A DNA stretch of 64,000 nt, from assembly GCA_035538335.1 (NCBI GenBank), contig DATLKN010000036.1:1-64000 (forward strand), read 5' to 3'. Below the pieces are notes generated by a model that was not told the DNA's origin, made no database searches, and worked only from the letters and a program-made list of their open reading frames with translations. Positions 25,443 through 33,274 of the stretch are shown here, one piece after another. The translations under genes were made by a program, and so were the position numbers. How positions within the stretch are numbered: position 1 is the stretch's first letter; every line of letters begins with the position of its first letter. Source of the stretch: AP-15 sp035538335 (GTDB taxonomy: Bacteria; Pseudomonadota; Alphaproteobacteria; ATCC43930; CGMCC-115725).

Positions 25443-26318
25443 ATGACGCAACTCGGTAGCGGCAACTACACCTACGAGCCGGTCCGCGATTTCTGCAAGC
25501 TGCCGGCCGGGCAATCCTTCGGCCTCGTCAGCCGGGTGGCGGCGGATGCGCAGGACCGCATCTACGTCTTCCAGCGCAAGGACCCGCCGGTCGTCGTCTT
25601 CGACCGCGACGGCAAATACCTCGGCGCCTGGGGCAGCGGCGAAGTGACCGACCCGCACGGTCTCAAGATCGTCGGCGACACCGTCTATACGACCGACCGA
25701 TCGGATTCTGTGGCCAAATCCTTCACCCTCGAGGGCAAGCCGCTGTTGCAGTTCGGCACGCCCGGCGTTCATTCCGATACGGGCTGCGAAGGGTCGCCCT
25801 GGCTCGCTTTGCGCGCGGCGGGCCCCTTCAACCACCCGACCGAGATGATCGCGCATCCGAACGGTGACATCTATGTGACCGACGGCTACCGCAATTCGCG
25901 AGTGCACCGCTTCGCGCGCGACGGCCGCCTCGTCGCATCCTGGGGCACGCCGGGCAAGGGGCCGGGCCAGTTCCACCTGCCGCACAGCATCGCAATCGAC
26001 GACAAGGGCCGGCTCTATGTCGCCGACCGCTCGAACAAGCGCATCCAGATCTTCACGCCCGAGGGCGAATTCCTCACGGAATGGACGGGCATGGGCGGCC
26101 CCAACGACATCACCCGCGGCACGGACGGCAATTTCTACATCGCCGAGCAGGAAGACGCCGGCAACCCCGCCTACGTCACCGTGCGCGACGGCGAGGGCAG
26201 GGTGCTCGCGAAGCTCGAAAGCCGCCACGTGCACGGCGTCGGCGTCGACTCGAAAGGCGACATCTACGCCGGCCTGACGCAAGACCGCAGCGTCGACAAA
26301 TTCGTGCGGGTGGGGTGA
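25443..26318 (+). CDS. NHL-repeat beta-propeller protein (PAL-like), second copy
   Basis: A 291-residue paralogue of the protein at 2863-3828, sharing the opening (Y-E-P-V-x-D-x-C-K-LPAG against YEVVEDWAKLPPG), blade motifs such as YVTDGYRNSRVHRF and YVADRSNKRIQIF, and a His-Gly motif near the end. Six blades are visible. No signal peptide. It starts 3 bp after the channel gene and closes the operon EmrA-EmrB-Kir-NHL. Bacterial members are annotated as peptidyl-hydroxyglycine lyase-like, but activity is unproven and the role here is unknown. Confidence 0.75.
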   Translation: MTQLGSGNYTYEPVRDFCKLPAGQSFGLVSRVAADAQDRIYVFQRKDPPVVVFDRDGKYLGAWGSGEVTDPHGLKIVGDTVYTTDRSDSVAKSFTLEGKPLLQFGTPGVHSDTGCEGSPWLALRAAGPFNHPTEMIAHPNGDIYVTDGYRNSRVHRFARDGRLVASWGTPGKGPGQFHLPHSIAIDDKGRLYVADRSNKRIQIFTPEGEFLTEWTGMGGPNDITRGTDGNFYIAEQEDAGNPAYVTVRDGEGRVLAKLESRHVHGVGVDSKGDIYAGLTQDRSVDKFVRVG

Positions 26319-26473
26319 GCGGCGCCGAGGCGCCTCACAAGCGTCCCGATCGTGGCCGGCACGAAGCTCAATCTCCGCGCGCGAGCCGCATCGAGGCTGC
26401 AATCCCGATGGCCCCGCATTAGAGTGGGGGAACTGGCACGGCCCGGCTGCCGAGGAAACTCTTCAATTGGTAG

Positions 26474-28264
26474 CTAAGGTTGAGCGATTTTCCGAAAATC
26501 TTCCAGCTTGTGAAGTAGTTCCATGAGGTCATCGGGGATGTCTTCTCTCCTCATAGCTTCTATTATGCGGTTATCCGTCAAAGAGATTCCGTACGTTTGT
26601 TGAATTTGTTCACGAAATTGACTCAGAACCTGCTTGCCAGGAATAATTTCAAGTCTACGAGGTAAACTGTCCCAGACAGGCGCAAATCTGATCATCGTTT
26701 CCTTATTGACATCTGCGAGATCTTTGCCGCCGCTGCGTAGATGCTCCCAACGCCGCGCTAGCACCTGGGACTGTATCGAATCCCTGAGAGGATCGGTAAT
26801 TTCGCGAAGCAGCGCGGCGGCGTCCAGGGCGGGCGAAGGACTCCGATCTCCCGAGCCTCTCTCAGACGTCGCCTGTGCGATGGCCCGATCAAGCGCGGCA
26901 GGAGCAAGTAAATAATTTTCAATTTCTTTTCTCTGATGAACGTGCGCAAGCTTGAGTTGTTCAGACAGTCTGCGAAGAACCTCGTCAATATACTCCTGAC
27001 AAAAATAATCTCGGTCATATATTGCTGCTATAATCAGGGGTGAACCAAGAACATCCGCTATGCCCGAGGCCAAAATCGTCACCCGCTCCCATGAGCCGAA
27101 GCCGCCAGATTCTAACGCCGTGATATCTACCCCTGCGCCCAACTCCCTCATCCCCAGCCTACGAGCGAATCGGCGCAGAACGCGGAAATCATTGTCCCCC
27201 TCGACGAACAGGACCCTCCTACTCCTAGCAAGGGCCGTAAGCGTGATATTTTGAGCCGAGCCGACAACGTCGAGCGCTTTTTGCACGCCTGAAATATCCT
27301 TCAATCGTTCTCCTGAGCGTCTGCGCTTATCGACGAGAACGATCTCGTCAGGGTCGGCCTCGGACATTATCTCACTCGAGTGCGTGGCCATGAATGCAGG
27401 CGTGTCGATGTCGCGGACGATACCGAGTAGTTGCCGTTGAACATCCGGGTGAAGATAGACCTCTGGCTCGTCAACGATAATGAGGGCACTACCCTTTGCA
27501 CGAGAGAGGTGAGTGAGGAGTTGACACCAGATCTGGAATCCGAATCCCACCCAATATAATTCCCTCGTTATCCGCCCTTCGCGGCAGAACATTAAGAGCT
27601 CGCCAGTAGAGCGATTGAGTTCTGGTAGCTCTATCTCCATTCCTGGCCAGGTTGTCCTGATTAGCTCGGCAAATTCTGAGAACCCATCTGCAAAATAGTG
27701 CCAGTAGCTCCTAAAATGGCGAGAAGCTCTGTGAGTCGAAAGTCCCGCGACAACCGTGTCTCTTTCGCGACGTGCTTCGCGATGTTCCACTGGTCCGAGA
27801 ACCGGTACGACCGTGAGGTTTATAGGAAATCGGCTTTTAAAATGCGCAGTAGTTGTTACTAAACCATCTTGCGCATGCGGGATCAGCACACACCCGCCAT
27901 CTTCGGGGAAAATCAGGCGCAATCTGTTACCGTTGTTCAATCTAAATGTTACCGTAGACTCCTCTGAATTATAGTTCGTGTGAACGTTTTCTAGGGACAT
28001 CGGCAAACTGGCTTCAGGGATACGATAGCCAATCTCCGAACCCGTTCCGAAGAACACTCTCGTCGGCGGGCGAGAGCGCGCGACTTTTATGGCGCTGTCG
28101 AGGGCCCGAAACGCGCCGATTATCGTCGATTTGCCCGAATTATTAGGGCCAACTAGAATGTTTATCCTTTCCAGGGAAACCGTGAAGTGTTCAAACGCCT
28201 TAAAATTTTCTAATTGCACGCTAGTTATCTTTACAGACGGCGTCCGAAGCATCGTGCGACTCAT
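26474..28264 (-). CDS. AAA-TOPRIM ATPase/nuclease, OLD or fused PARIS-like
   Basis: A 596-residue protein with an ABC-type ATPase head (Walker A GPNNSGKST, 39-47; Walker B LIIVDEPEVYLHPD, Asp265-Glu266; H-loop ATHSSE 293-298) followed by a TOPRIM domain (FVEGDND with Glu355; Asp417-x-Asp419 in IYDRDYF). After the TOPRIM comes KEIENYLLAP, a motif familiar from DUF4435/AriB and OLD C-terminal regions. Such proteins are typically anti-phage nucleases (OLD, PARIS, Gabija GajA relatives). Codon use is visibly AT-richer than in flanking genes, indicating transfer. It starts without a ribosome site beside a promoter that suggests a leaderless mRNA. No second defence gene is intact nearby. Confidence 0.8.
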   Translation of the reverse strand: MSRTMLRTPSVKITSVQLENFKAFEHFTVSLERINILVGPNNSGKSTIIGAFRALDSAIKVARSRPPTRVFFGTGSEIGYRIPEASLPMSLENVHTNYNSEESTVTFRLNNGNRLRLIFPEDGGCVLIPHAQDGLVTTTAHFKSRFPINLTVVPVLGPVEHREARRERDTVVAGLSTHRASRHFRSYWHYFADGFSEFAELIRTTWPGMEIELPELNRSTGELLMFCREGRITRELYWVGFGFQIWCQLLTHLSRAKGSALIIVDEPEVYLHPDVQRQLLGIVRDIDTPAFMATHSSEIMSEADPDEIVLVDKRRRSGERLKDISGVQKALDVVGSAQNITLTALARSRRVLFVEGDNDFRVLRRFARRLGMRELGAGVDITALESGGFGSWERVTILASGIADVLGSPLIIAAIYDRDYFCQEYIDEVLRRLSEQLKLAHVHQRKEIENYLLAPAALDRAIAQATSERGSGDRSPSPALDAAALLREITDPLRDSIQSQVLARRWEHLRSGGKDLADVNKETMIRFAPVWDSLPRRLEIIPGKQVLSQFREQIQQTYGISLTDNRIIEAMRREDIPDDLMELLHKLEDFRKIAQP

Positions 28265-28270
28265 TCAAAT

Positions 28271-28299
28271 TGTATAATTGGCGCACCTGTACTTTTAAA
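28271..28299 (-). promoter_or_regulatory. Promoter of the AAA-TOPRIM gene, probably leaderless
   Basis: On the minus strand, TTTAAA (28294-28299) and TATACA (28271-28276) are spaced by 17 bp. The -10 box ends six bases before the ATG at 28264, so transcription would begin at or next to the start codon. No ribosome site is present, which agrees with a leaderless transcript. Confidence 0.5.
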
Positions 28300-28420
28300 T
28301 TCTACCATATTAGAAGCCCATAGTCGGGTTCTGAACGACATGTGAGGATGTCAGCTTCGGGAAACCTGATCGCCGCCTCCGCGTAGTCGTCCCCTATCGG
28401 CAGGTCGGTTCAGGAGCGAC

Positions 28421-28522
28421 CTAGCTGTGGAGCGCCTGATCCTCCTGGTACGGGGTTGGCTGCCGCCCGCGATTGAGACAGTCGCGTCCCTTGTCGAGAA
28501 GTTCGCCGGTCTCTGGCGTCAC
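28421..28522 (-). pseudogene. Remnant of a HEPN-domain toxin
   Basis: The GTG at 28522 overlaps the ancestral stop of the nucleotidyltransferase (CTGTGA), and the frame begins VTPETGELLDKGRDCLNRGR, like the start of HEPN proteins that partner MNT antitoxins (MTPET-x-LDKAR). After about 20 codons the similarity ends and a stop follows. Only the N-terminal helix survives. Confidence 0.5.
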
Positions 28523-28858
28523 AGATCGACGCCTTCCCGTCGAATCTAGCTCATCAGCACGGCCCGGGTGCGGTACGCACCTGCCGAGTACGGTTTGGCG
28601 TCGATGAAGGCCCCCGGTGTTGGAAAGGATCTCGCTGCGCAGGCCGGCGAGGCGATCCAACTCGCGCCAGCGATCACCGAGCTCGCCTTCCCGAAAGTCC
28701 TTCAGAAACACGGCCACGTCGTAGTCCGAGTCCTCTCCCGCGTCGCCCCGCGCGCGGGAGCCGAACACCACGACGCGCTCGATGCGTTCGCCACAAAGCT
28801 TATCGAGAGCGGCGCGCAAGCGTTTCAGGATCGGGTCGGCGGCAAGGGCGGAGAGCAT
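28519..28858 (-). pseudogene. Broken MNT-type nucleotidyltransferase (antitoxin)
   Basis: The start MLSALAADPILKRLRAALDK and the motif VVFGSRARGDAGEDSDYDVAVFL identify a minimal nucleotidyltransferase of the MNT/HEPN pairs. The reading frame then breaks in a run of five C (28611-28615, plus strand): with one base fewer it continues EILSNTGAFIDAKPYSAGAY as in intact relatives. A second lesion, TAG at 28546-28548, stands where relatives have Glu in LMHEIRREGVDL; IRREGVDL follows it in frame. Two independent lesions argue for decay rather than one sequencing error. The catalytic half could still be made. Confidence 0.7.
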
Positions 28859-28943
28859 TCAGGATTCCCACTCGTCACACGGTAGGATACCATATTCCCC
28901 GAAGAAGAGAGAACGCCTCGACCAAGGGCGGCCGGGTTGACAT

Positions 28944-29105
28944 GAACAAATCACGAACTTATATCCCAGGAGTTCTGTGTTCGACATCATTGCCGCCGCG
29001 AACCTTGCCGATGCCCGAACTCGTTGCCGATCCGCCTGTTGTTCCCTGTTTCCGAAATCAGGAATCGAGGAATCTCAATGCGTTGGTCCTGATCTTCTTT
29101 CCCCC
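28944..29105 (+). repeat. Dispersed element E, copy 1
   Basis: A roughly 160-bp sequence that recurs at 54921-55085. Shared words in the same order: GAAC-x-TATATCC, CCGATGCC (29008-29015), CTGTTTCCGAAAT (29046-29058), AGGAATC, and TTGGTCCTGATCT (29083-29095) followed by a T-rich tail. It lies between the 3' end of the hydrolase gene at 29156 and the broken antitoxin gene. Apparent reading frames through it are not conserved between copies, so it is non-coding. Nothing else is seen in the 28859-29155 gap. Confidence 0.7.
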
Positions 29106-29155
29106 GTGGGCGCGTGCGCGCGCGAGGGCAGGGCGGCGGGCCGGTCCCTGCCGCT

Positions 29156-29920
29156 TTATTGCGCCGCGGCCGCCACCGGCCGGTGCTTGCGCAGGAAGGT
29201 GCGCACGTGCCGCACCGCTTCGGCGATGTGCTCCGGCGTGTCCTTCCACGGGTAGAGGCTCACTTCCGAATTGGGCGCGAGGCGGGCGCTTTCCACCGCC
29301 ACCGCATAGGGGTGGGCCGGGATGTCGTCGGGCAATACCAGGATCGGCGTCTTGCATTGGCGCACGAAATCGCGGCTGACGGTGAAGACGAAATCGGCAT
29401 TGGCGCGGTACATCTTGTCGAGGAACTTGTCGACCGTCGCCATCGTGACGTCGGGCCGCCGCGCGCAGAGCGCCGGGCCCCAACCCTTCATGTTGTTGTC
29501 GTACATGAGGGTCGGCTGCTCCGGGCGGAAGCCGCTCGGCTGGGCCAATACGGCGGCGGCGGCGCGCCCCGGCGCGCGCTGCAGCAAATTCCAGATGAAG
29601 GGGCCGCCGATGCAGAAGCCGAGCACCAGGAATTCCTTGATGCCGAGATGATCCATCAGCCCCAAATGGTCGTCCGTATAGGCGTCCCAAGGCCGGCCGA
29701 TCTCGACGGGACCCGAGGATTGCCCGCCATTGGCGTTGCGCAGATCGGCCGCAATGACGCGGTACTCGCCCGCGAACTCCTTGAACGGGTCGAAGGGGGC
29801 GGTGCCCTTGACGTAGGCGATTGTCGCGTTCAACCCGCCGCCGGGGATGACCAGCAGCGGAAAGCCGGCGCCCTCTTCTTCGTAATAAATCCGGACACTG
29901 CCTCTTTCGTAGAACGGCAT
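29156..29920 (-). CDS. Alpha/beta hydrolase with Cys nucleophile (copy 1)
   Basis: A 254-residue alpha/beta hydrolase. The oxyanion loop IPGGGLN (25-31) and nucleophile elbow G101-F-C103-I-G are clear, with Cys in place of Ser, as in dienelactone hydrolases and some C-C or ester hydrolases. A late DDIPAHPYAVAVE supplies the His. The start MPFYERGSVRIYYEEEG is shared with the copy at 30849-31610, and both have a GAGGAG-type ribosome site plus ACGCC before the ATG, so they are tandem duplicates split by a DUF2066 gene. Substrate unknown. Confidence 0.85.
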   Translation of the reverse strand: MPFYERGSVRIYYEEEGAGFPLLVIPGGGLNATIAYVKGTAPFDPFKEFAGEYRVIAADLRNANGGQSSGPVEIGRPWDAYTDDHLGLMDHLGIKEFLVLGFCIGGPFIWNLLQRAPGRAAAAVLAQPSGFRPEQPTLMYDNNMKGWGPALCARRPDVTMATVDKFLDKMYRANADFVFTVSRDFVRQCKTPILVLPDDIPAHPYAVAVESARLAPNSEVSLYPWKDTPEHIAEAVRHVRTFLRKHRPVAAAAQ

Positions 29921-29939
29921 GGCGTCTCTCCTCGCGGGT

Positions 29940-30830
29940 TCAATTTCCATTGTCGGGCGGCCCGGCGCCGGATGCGGCCAATACGACGCCGCGCACGATG
30001 TTGCGGAACGCCGTATCGTAATTGACGCCGCTGATGCCCCATCGGTAGTCCCTGGCATGCCAGCGCATCCACCATTTGCCGATCCAGCCGGGCAATGTCT
30101 CGCTCCACTCGAGCGTGCCGACGACGATCGCCTCGTCCGCATTCGACGGCGGCAGGCGCTTCGGCAGATGCGCGGCGCCGGCGCCCCAGGCGCGCAGCTG
30201 GCGGCCCGTCGGAATGCGCAGCTTCATGCCGAAATCGCCGGCGGCGTTGACGAAGGAGCCGCGCTGCTCCTCTCCCGCCGGGATCTCGGCGCTCAGCACA
30301 TAGGCGGGCTGCTTCCTGCCGTTGACGAGCACGACCGGCACGACGACCGGGCGCGCGCCGCGCCACGGCCTGTCGCCGAATTTCGCCAATACGGCGTCGA
30401 TCTTCTTCGGGTCGAAATAGACGGTCAGCCTGTACGGCCGGTCCTCGGTGCCCTGGTCGTCGTGCAGCGGCACGTCGGCCATCAGGTCGAGGTAGTCGAA
30501 GCAGGCGACGAGGCGGTCGGCATGCGCGGCGAGCCTCCGGGTGCGCGGGTCGTCCTTCAGCCGCGGGTCGCCCGAGGCCTTGACGAGAACCTCGCGCAGC
30601 GTTTGCGCAAAGCCCCAGGGGCGCTGGCGCATGTCGGTGCCGGTGACGATCGCATTCGCCCGGTAGGTCGGGCCGATATTGGGCCGGCACGAAGGCGCCG
30701 ATTTCGGCGACAGCAGGTGCGAACTCAGGAAATGCCCATTCGCGGCAGGCGAGGCGGGAGCTTGCGCGCCCGCGTCGGCGGCGGCGAAGAGCGCGGCCGG
30801 CAGCGCTGCCGCGAACCACGCTCTTCGCAT
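29940..30830 (-). CDS. Secreted DUF2066 domain protein
   Basis: A 296-residue protein with a cleavable signal peptide (MRRAWFAAALPAALFAAADAG; cleavage probably after AGA-Q) and a DUF2066 domain marked by VTGTDMRQRPWGFAQTLREV and VLVKASGDPRL. It is expected in the periplasm. DUF2066 has no established activity. The gene lies between two duplicated alpha/beta hydrolase genes with gaps of 18-19 bp on either side and a GGAG ribosome site, so it is probably co-transcribed with both. A tryptophan-rich segment (PGWIGKWWMRWHARDYRWG) near the end is notable. Confidence 0.75.
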   Translation of the reverse strand: MRRAWFAAALPAALFAAADAGAQAPASPAANGHFLSSHLLSPKSAPSCRPNIGPTYRANAIVTGTDMRQRPWGFAQTLREVLVKASGDPRLKDDPRTRRLAAHADRLVACFDYLDLMADVPLHDDQGTEDRPYRLTVYFDPKKIDAVLAKFGDRPWRGARPVVVPVVLVNGRKQPAYVLSAEIPAGEEQRGSFVNAAGDFGMKLRIPTGRQLRAWGAGAAHLPKRLPPSNADEAIVVGTLEWSETLPGWIGKWWMRWHARDYRWGISGVNYDTAFRNIVRGVVLAASGAGPPDNGN

Positions 30831-30848
30831 CGCCGGCTCCGCTTCCCG

Positions 30849-31610
30849 CTATTGCGCGGCGGCCCGCATCGGCTGGTGCGCCTTGAGGAAGCGGCGCACG
30901 CGCTCGACCGTGCGCGCCTTCAATTCCGGCGGCGCCGTCCACGGAAAGACCGTGATCTCGGCGTTGGGCGCCAATGAGGCGATATCGACCGCGGTCTGGT
31001 GCGGATGCGCCGGCGTGTCGTCGGGCAGAACGAGGATCGGGGTGCGGATGCCGCGCGCGAAGTCGCGCGTCACGCTGTACACGAAGTCGGGCCGGGCGGC
31101 GTAGAGGTTGTGCAGATACTTCTCGATCGTGTCCGACGTCACCTCGGGCCGGCGGGCGCGAAACTCGGGGACCCAATTCTCGTGGCTGTGCCGGTGCATG
31201 ACGGTCGGGTCCTCCGGCCGGTGGCCGACCGGCTGAACGCAGACGCAGGCGGCGACGCGGTCGCGTGCCCGCTCGATCAGCTTCAAGCCGAACGGGCCGC
31301 CGATGCAGTAGCCCATGAAGAAGAACTCGCGGATGCCGAGATGATCCATCACGCCCAGCTGATCCTCGGCGAAGGCGCCCCACGGGTCCTCGACCGGGAC
31401 GGGTCCCGTCGATTGCCCGCCATTGGCGTTGCGCTGGTCCATCGTGATAACGCGGAAATCGCTCTTGAATTCTTCCATTGCATTGAAGACGGCGGTCGGC
31501 CAGCGGCTGATTTGCGAGTTGAGGCCGCCGCCGGGCGTCACTAGCAGCGGGAAGCCGGAGCCGGCTTCTTCGTAGCGGATGCGGACGTCGCCTTTTTGAT
31601 AGAACGGCAT
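30849..31610 (-). CDS. Alpha/beta hydrolase with Cys nucleophile (copy 2)
   Basis: A 253-residue paralogue of the 29156-29920 product: shared MPFY-x-x-G-x-VRI start, TPGGGLNSQIS oxyanion loop, RNANGGQSTGPV segment, and elbow G100-Y-C102-I-G with Cys as nucleophile. The LPDDTPAHPHQTAVDIA segment holds the likely catalytic His. The two have diverged substantially outside these motifs, which suggests different substrates. AAGGAG ribosome site. Upstream, a 136-bp gap carries palindromic repeats of two families. Confidence 0.85.
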   Translation of the reverse strand: MPFYQKGDVRIRYEEAGSGFPLLVTPGGGLNSQISRWPTAVFNAMEEFKSDFRVITMDQRNANGGQSTGPVPVEDPWGAFAEDQLGVMDHLGIREFFFMGYCIGGPFGLKLIERARDRVAACVCVQPVGHRPEDPTVMHRHSHENWVPEFRARRPEVTSDTIEKYLHNLYAARPDFVYSVTRDFARGIRTPILVLPDDTPAHPHQTAVDIASLAPNAEITVFPWTAPPELKARTVERVRRFLKAHQPMRAAAQ

Positions 31611-31647
31611 GGCGTTTCTCCTTGCAGCGTTATTCGGAAATCGAGCC

Positions 31648-31725
31648 CGGGATTGCTTCGGCGCTCCGCGCCTCGCCCCCCTCCCATTCCCTCCCCCGCC
31701 TGCGGGGGAGAGTTAGGGTGGGGGT
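31648..31725. repeat. Adjacent repeats: family B singlet and CCCCCGC palindrome
   Basis: 31648-31677 is a partial reverse family B unit (CGGGATTGCTTCGGCGCTCC onward). 31690-31725 is a separate palindrome, CCTCCCCCGCCTGCGGGGGA with a trailing GGTGGGGG, whose sister at 49138-49171 forms the end of another gene. They fill the gap between the deazaflavin-type gene and the second alpha/beta hydrolase. Confidence 0.7.
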
Positions 31726-31746
31726 GTCATTGCCGGAACTCATATG

Positions 31747-32208
31747 TCAGCGGACGGGGTCGAGCACGACGACCGGGATCTCGCGCTCGGTCTTCTTCTG
31801 GTAATCGGCGTAGGGCGGCCAGAATTCGAGCGCCTTTGCCCACAGCCGCGCCCGCTCTTCGCCGGTTGCGGTGCGTGCCCGCGCCTTCATCTTCCGCGTC
31901 CCGACTTGCACCTCGACCTGCGGGTCGGCGAGGATGTTGCGGTACCAGCCGGGATGCTGCGGCGCGCCGCCCTTCGAGGCGACGACGAAACAGCTGTCGC
32001 CCGACGTCCCGTAAAACAGCGGGAAGATGAATTTTTCGCCCGATTTGCGCCCCCTTGTCGTCAACAGCAGCGAGGGGACGGTCAGCTCGGGGCGGCCCGG
32101 CTGCGTCATCTTGTAGAGATGCCCCTCGCTGCCGCCGCTCGCGAGGTAGCGGTTGGCGTGCTCGACCATCCATTGCGGCAGGTTTGGGGCGAGCTTGGCT
32201 TCGGTCAT
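31747..32208 (-). CDS. Nitroreductase/deazaflavin-dependent oxidoreductase family protein
   Basis: A 153-residue split-barrel protein of the DDN/F420-binding group. Signatures are LLTTRGRKSGE (phosphate/cofactor binding), FPLFYGTSGDSCFVVASKGG and GAPQHPGWYRNILADPQVEVQ. Mycobacterial relatives reduce nitroimidazoles or quinones with F420H2, but many proteobacterial members have unknown cofactors. The ATG at 32208 has GGGAG eight bases upstream; the longer frame lacks one. It follows the amidohydrolase by 32 bp on the same strand. Whether this organism makes F420 cannot be seen here. Confidence 0.8.
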   Translation of the reverse strand: MTEAKLAPNLPQWMVEHANRYLASGGSEGHLYKMTQPGRPELTVPSLLLTTRGRKSGEKFIFPLFYGTSGDSCFVVASKGGAPQHPGWYRNILADPQVEVQVGTRKMKARARTATGEERARLWAKALEFWPPYADYQKKTEREIPVVVLDPVR

Positions 32209-32240
32209 GCTTTGCACTCCCTCTTTTGGCAATCAGCCTA

Positions 32241-33257
32241 TCACAGCCGGTAAAAGCGCGATGCGGTGCCGGCGAACAGATCGCTTTTTTCCGACGCCGA
32301 GGCGCCGGCGGCGAGCCGCTTGAAGGCGTTCCACATGACGGGATAGCTGCAGGCGCCCTTGTCGACCGGGAAGTTGCTCTCGAACATCGCGCGGCGGGCG
32401 CCGAACGCCTCGATGCAGGTCTCGACATAGGGCCGCCAGGCGTTCGCCATCTCGCCCGAGGAGGGCGGCAGCGGCGCCAGGTGAAAATCGAAGGCGTTGA
32501 CGATCATCGCCAGCCCGCCGAGCTTCACATAGACGTTCGGGCAGGCGGCCAATCTCTTGATGTCGGCGCGCCATTGCGGGAATACCTCGGCGCGCTTATA
32601 GGGCCCGACCCCGAGCGGGCCGCCGAAATGGTTGAGCACGATCGGCACGTCCGGGCATTCGTGCGCCGCCTCGGTCAAGCTCTTGATCTGCGGGTGATAG
32701 ATCCACGCCTCGAAAGTCAGGCCGTGCGCCGGCAGGCGTTTGAGGCCGCGGCGGAAGGCGGGGTCGTCCATCAGCCCCGGCGGCGGCACATAAGAGGACG
32801 CGCCGACGATCGCCGGATCGTGCGCCGCGATCTGGCGGATGCCGCGGAACCGCCCGCCGGCCGCCGCGATCTGCCCTTCCAGCACGGCATCGACGTTCGG
32901 CAGCCGCAGATCGGCGAAGCTGACGATGCCGGCGCAGATCTTCGCCCGCGTCCGGCGGCGGTCGGCTTCCTCGGCGATCGCCCGCACGAATTCGCTCTCG
33001 CCGATCGCCCGCATTTCCTCGGGGCCGCCGGTGCGGTAGCCCGAGCCGCACTGGATGAAGATGGTGGCAATGACGTTGTGCCCCGAATCGACGTCGGCGA
33101 GCAGTTCCTCGAGCAGATAGCGGCTGCCCGGGTGGTCCCACAAATGATGATGCGGATCGACGATCGGCAGCTCGGGCTCGAGGATCGCTTCGCTCAGCTT
33201 GCCGAGCCATTCGGGGTTCGGCAGCGGCCGCGGATAGGCGCGGGCTTCGGCGGGCAT
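32241..33257 (-). CDS. Amidohydrolase (2-pyrone-4,6-dicarboxylate lactonase-like)
   Basis: A 338-residue TIM-barrel metal hydrolase of the amidohydrolase_2 family. The metal-binding start reads PIVDPHHHLWD, and later barrel strands include RGIRQIAAHDP, VLNHFGGP and a terminal MFESNFPVDK, where Asn/Asp close the site. Members hydrolyse lactones or decarboxylate aromatic intermediates. The ATG at 33257 has GAGGGAGAAACC upstream. It lies in a co-directional run of hydrolases and could act on a ring-cleavage lactone, though no aromatic-ring dioxygenase is present nearby. Confidence 0.85.
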   Translation of the reverse strand: MPAEARAYPRPLPNPEWLGKLSEAILEPELPIVDPHHHLWDHPGSRYLLEELLADVDSGHNVIATIFIQCGSGYRTGGPEEMRAIGESEFVRAIAEEADRRRTRAKICAGIVSFADLRLPNVDAVLEGQIAAAGGRFRGIRQIAAHDPAIVGASSYVPPPGLMDDPAFRRGLKRLPAHGLTFEAWIYHPQIKSLTEAAHECPDVPIVLNHFGGPLGVGPYKRAEVFPQWRADIKRLAACPNVYVKLGGLAMIVNAFDFHLAPLPPSSGEMANAWRPYVETCIEAFGARRAMFESNFPVDKGACSYPVMWNAFKRLAAGASASEKSDLFAGTASRFYRL

Positions 33258-33274
33258 CGGTTTCTCCCTCGCGG

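Noticed and set aside
22590..26402. A 1270-codon open frame antisense to the EmrA-EmrB-Kir-NHL operon.
   Set aside because: It mirrors four convincing genes, is very rich in Arg/Asp/Glu/His, and has no domain; long antisense frames are common in GC-rich coding DNA.
26403..26445. GC-rich stretch at the edge of the AT-rich patch as a tRNA or attachment-site scar.
   Set aside because: No cloverleaf or direct repeat partner was found on the other side of the patch.
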